From the NCBI GenBank assembly GCA_937952345.1, contig CALFYN010000611.1, forward strand, positions 1-6,885: 6,885 nucleotides of DNA, read 5' to 3'. A program made the translations under genes and the position numbers. Each line of letters starts with the position of its first letter. The first letter of the stretch is position 1. A model generated the notes under the pieces. That model searched no databases and was not told the origin of the DNA. It saw only the letters and a list, made by a program, of their open reading frames with translations. This DNA is from an uncultured Acidobacteriota bacterium. Lineage in GTDB: Bacteria > Acidobacteriota > Terriglobia > Bryobacterales > Bryobacteraceae. Positions 5,838 to 6,885 of the stretch are shown here, one piece after another.

Positions 5838-6885
5838 AAAACTCCCTGTGGGTTTCGAGCATATAAGAACTTGACTGGCTGGCGGGCGAAAACTTCCACG
5901 TTGAATTCGCCCAGTGTGATCGGCACGGCCACCTTTAGCATCAGGGTGAACAACAGAAACCCAAGCGCGAACACACCGGCAGCGACGCGCACTTCCGTGA
6001 ATGTCGGATAGTACACGTAGATCTCTCCCAACGCATCCGGCGTCAATCCGGGGATGATGAGTCCCATGCCCTTCTCTATGTACACCCCCGCATAAGTCGC
6101 CAGGCATCCCAGGTTCAGCGTCACCCAGTTTCGTCGGGCGGCCGGCACGATGAACAGGGCGAAAGCAGCCACGTTCAGCGCTACCGCGGACCAGGCGAAA
6201 GGAACCAGCGTCCGATGCTCGCCAAGCCCGGTGTACCAGTATCGGGTGAAGAGCAAATGTTCCGTATCGGAGTAGTATTCCTTGAATGCCTCGGCCCCAT
6301 GCAGAAACAGATTCAGGAACATGGCATAGGCCATTAACTCGGCAACTTTCCAGATGGCTTCATCCTTGATCTCGAATCGTGTGAACTTTCGCAGCAGTTG
6401 CAGAACAGCCAGTAGAATCGCTGGTCCTGAGCAGAAAGCCGAGGCAAGGAATTGCGGCGCCAGGATTGATGAATTCCAATAGGGCCGTGCAGCGAGCGCG
6501 TTGTACAGGAATGCCGTTACGGAATGGATCCCCACCGCCATCGGAATCGACAGCAGCACCAGGGGCACAACCAAACCTTTGCGGTAGTGTTGCCCGTGGA
6601 AGGCCCGATAGAGGATGTGCGTGGCCACGACAAGGTTGATCACGAAATAGATATTCAACACCAGGACGTCCCAGGCCAGGATGGACCGCGGAAAATTGAG
6701 ATGGCCGATGATGGGAATCAGGTGCCAAAACCTGTCTGGCCTGCCGATATCCACCAGCACAAACAGCAGGCACATGATGATCGCACTGATCGCCAGCAAC
6801 TCGCCGAAGATCACGATTTCGCGGATCGGCTTCCAATCGTAGATGTAGGCGGGAATCACCAGCACGACAGCCGCGGCGGCAACAC
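5834..6885 (-). CDS. NrfD family, DsrP/HmcC-like quinol oxidoreductase membrane subunit (5' truncated by window)
   Basis: 349 codons are visible and the frame is open to the right edge, so the N-terminus is missing (relatives are near 400 residues); the GTG at 6865 is an internal valine. The protein is strongly hydrophobic with roughly eight to nine membrane segments visible. Numbering from 6865, recognisable motifs are DIGRPDRFWHLIPIIG (39-54), PRSILAWDVLVLN (59-71), HGAEAFKEYY (189-198), LGEHRTLVPFAW (214-225), YIEKGMGLIIPGLTPDALGE (262-281) and KVAVPITLGEF (311-321). These resemble DsrP and HmcC-type subunits more than short NrfD proteins. The family oxidises or reduces menaquinol in the membrane and passes electrons to iron-sulfur and cytochrome partners, sometimes with proton movement. 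The cytochrome c gene overlaps its stop by ATGA. Further operon members such as an iron-sulfur subunit are expected upstream, beyond the window. Which respiratory complex it belongs to cannot be decided here. Confidence 0.92.
   Translation of the reverse strand, partial: VAAAAVVLVIPAYIYDWKPIREIVIFGELLAISAIIMCLLFVLVDIGRPDRFWHLIPIIGHLNFPRSILAWDVLVLNIYFVINLVVATHILYRAFHGQHYRKGLVVPLVLLSIPMAVGIHSVTAFLYNALAARPYWNSSILAPQFLASAFCSGPAILLAVLQLLRKFTRFEIKDEAIWKVAELMAYAMFLNLFLHGAEAFKEYYSDTEHLLFTRYWYTGLGEHRTLVPFAWSAVALNVAAFALFIVPAARRNWVTLNLGCLATYAGVYIEKGMGLIIPGLTPDALGEIYVYYPTFTEVRVAAGVFALGFLLFTLMLKVAVPITLGEFNVEVFARQPVKFLYARNPQGVL
5842..5847 (-). promoter_or_regulatory. Ribosome binding site of the cytochrome c gene
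   Basis: AGGGAG on the minus strand, 4 nt before the ATG at 5837 and within the last codons of the NrfD-like gene. It fixes the cytochrome start directly before the signal peptide. Confidence 0.7.

Noticed and set aside
5838..6107. Long N-terminal extension of the cytochrome c frame
   Set aside because: It lies within the NrfD-like coding region in another frame; the signal peptide and the AGGGAG site place the start at 5837.

Overview
The window is a GC-rich, densely packed bacterial chromosome segment with seven protein-coding genes, two of them cut by the window edges. I see no RNA gene, insertion sequence, CRISPR array or phage signature. The adjacent DUF1592/1588/1585 heme-protein gene and DUF1552 gene, plus a DsrP/HmcC-like quinol oxidoreductase subunit and a TrpB2-type enzyme, fit Acidobacteriota best (Solibacter/Bryobacter-like). 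Planctomycetes and Verrucomicrobia also carry the DUF1592/DUF1552 pair. The taxonomic call is inference from gene content only.

Layout. (1) Plus strand, 1-2139: the 3' part of a large heme-binding surface protein (DUF1592-DUF1588-DUF1585), then a Tat-exported DUF1552 protein 4 nt downstream, evidently one transcript. (2) Minus strand, 4026 down to 2136: a small anchored protein, an HTTM-DCC membrane fusion whose start overlaps the previous gene by 19 nt, and a STAS-domain protein a few bases further on. This looks like a three-gene operon, and its last gene overlaps the DUF1552 gene tail to tail by 4 nt. (3) Plus strand, 4063-5427: a stand-alone TrpB2-type PLP enzyme, transcribed divergently from the three-gene cluster across only 36 nt. 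(4) Minus strand, 6885 down to 5517: the 3' part of an NrfD/DsrP-like membrane subunit coupled by an ATGA overlap to a small exported cytochrome c. A nested GC-rich hairpin separates this convergent pair from trpB2.

Functions. The NrfD-like protein and cytochrome c probably carry electrons from the quinone pool to a periplasmic acceptor, as the tail of a respiratory operon whose other genes lie beyond the right edge. The DUF1592/DUF1552 pair is a common but uncharacterised exported module. The least explained part is the small protein/HTTM-DCC/STAS cluster: it combines a carboxylase-like membrane fold, a thioredoxin-like CxxC domain and a small membrane-anchored partner. No intergenic gap exceeds about 90 nt, so there is no long gene-free stretch.
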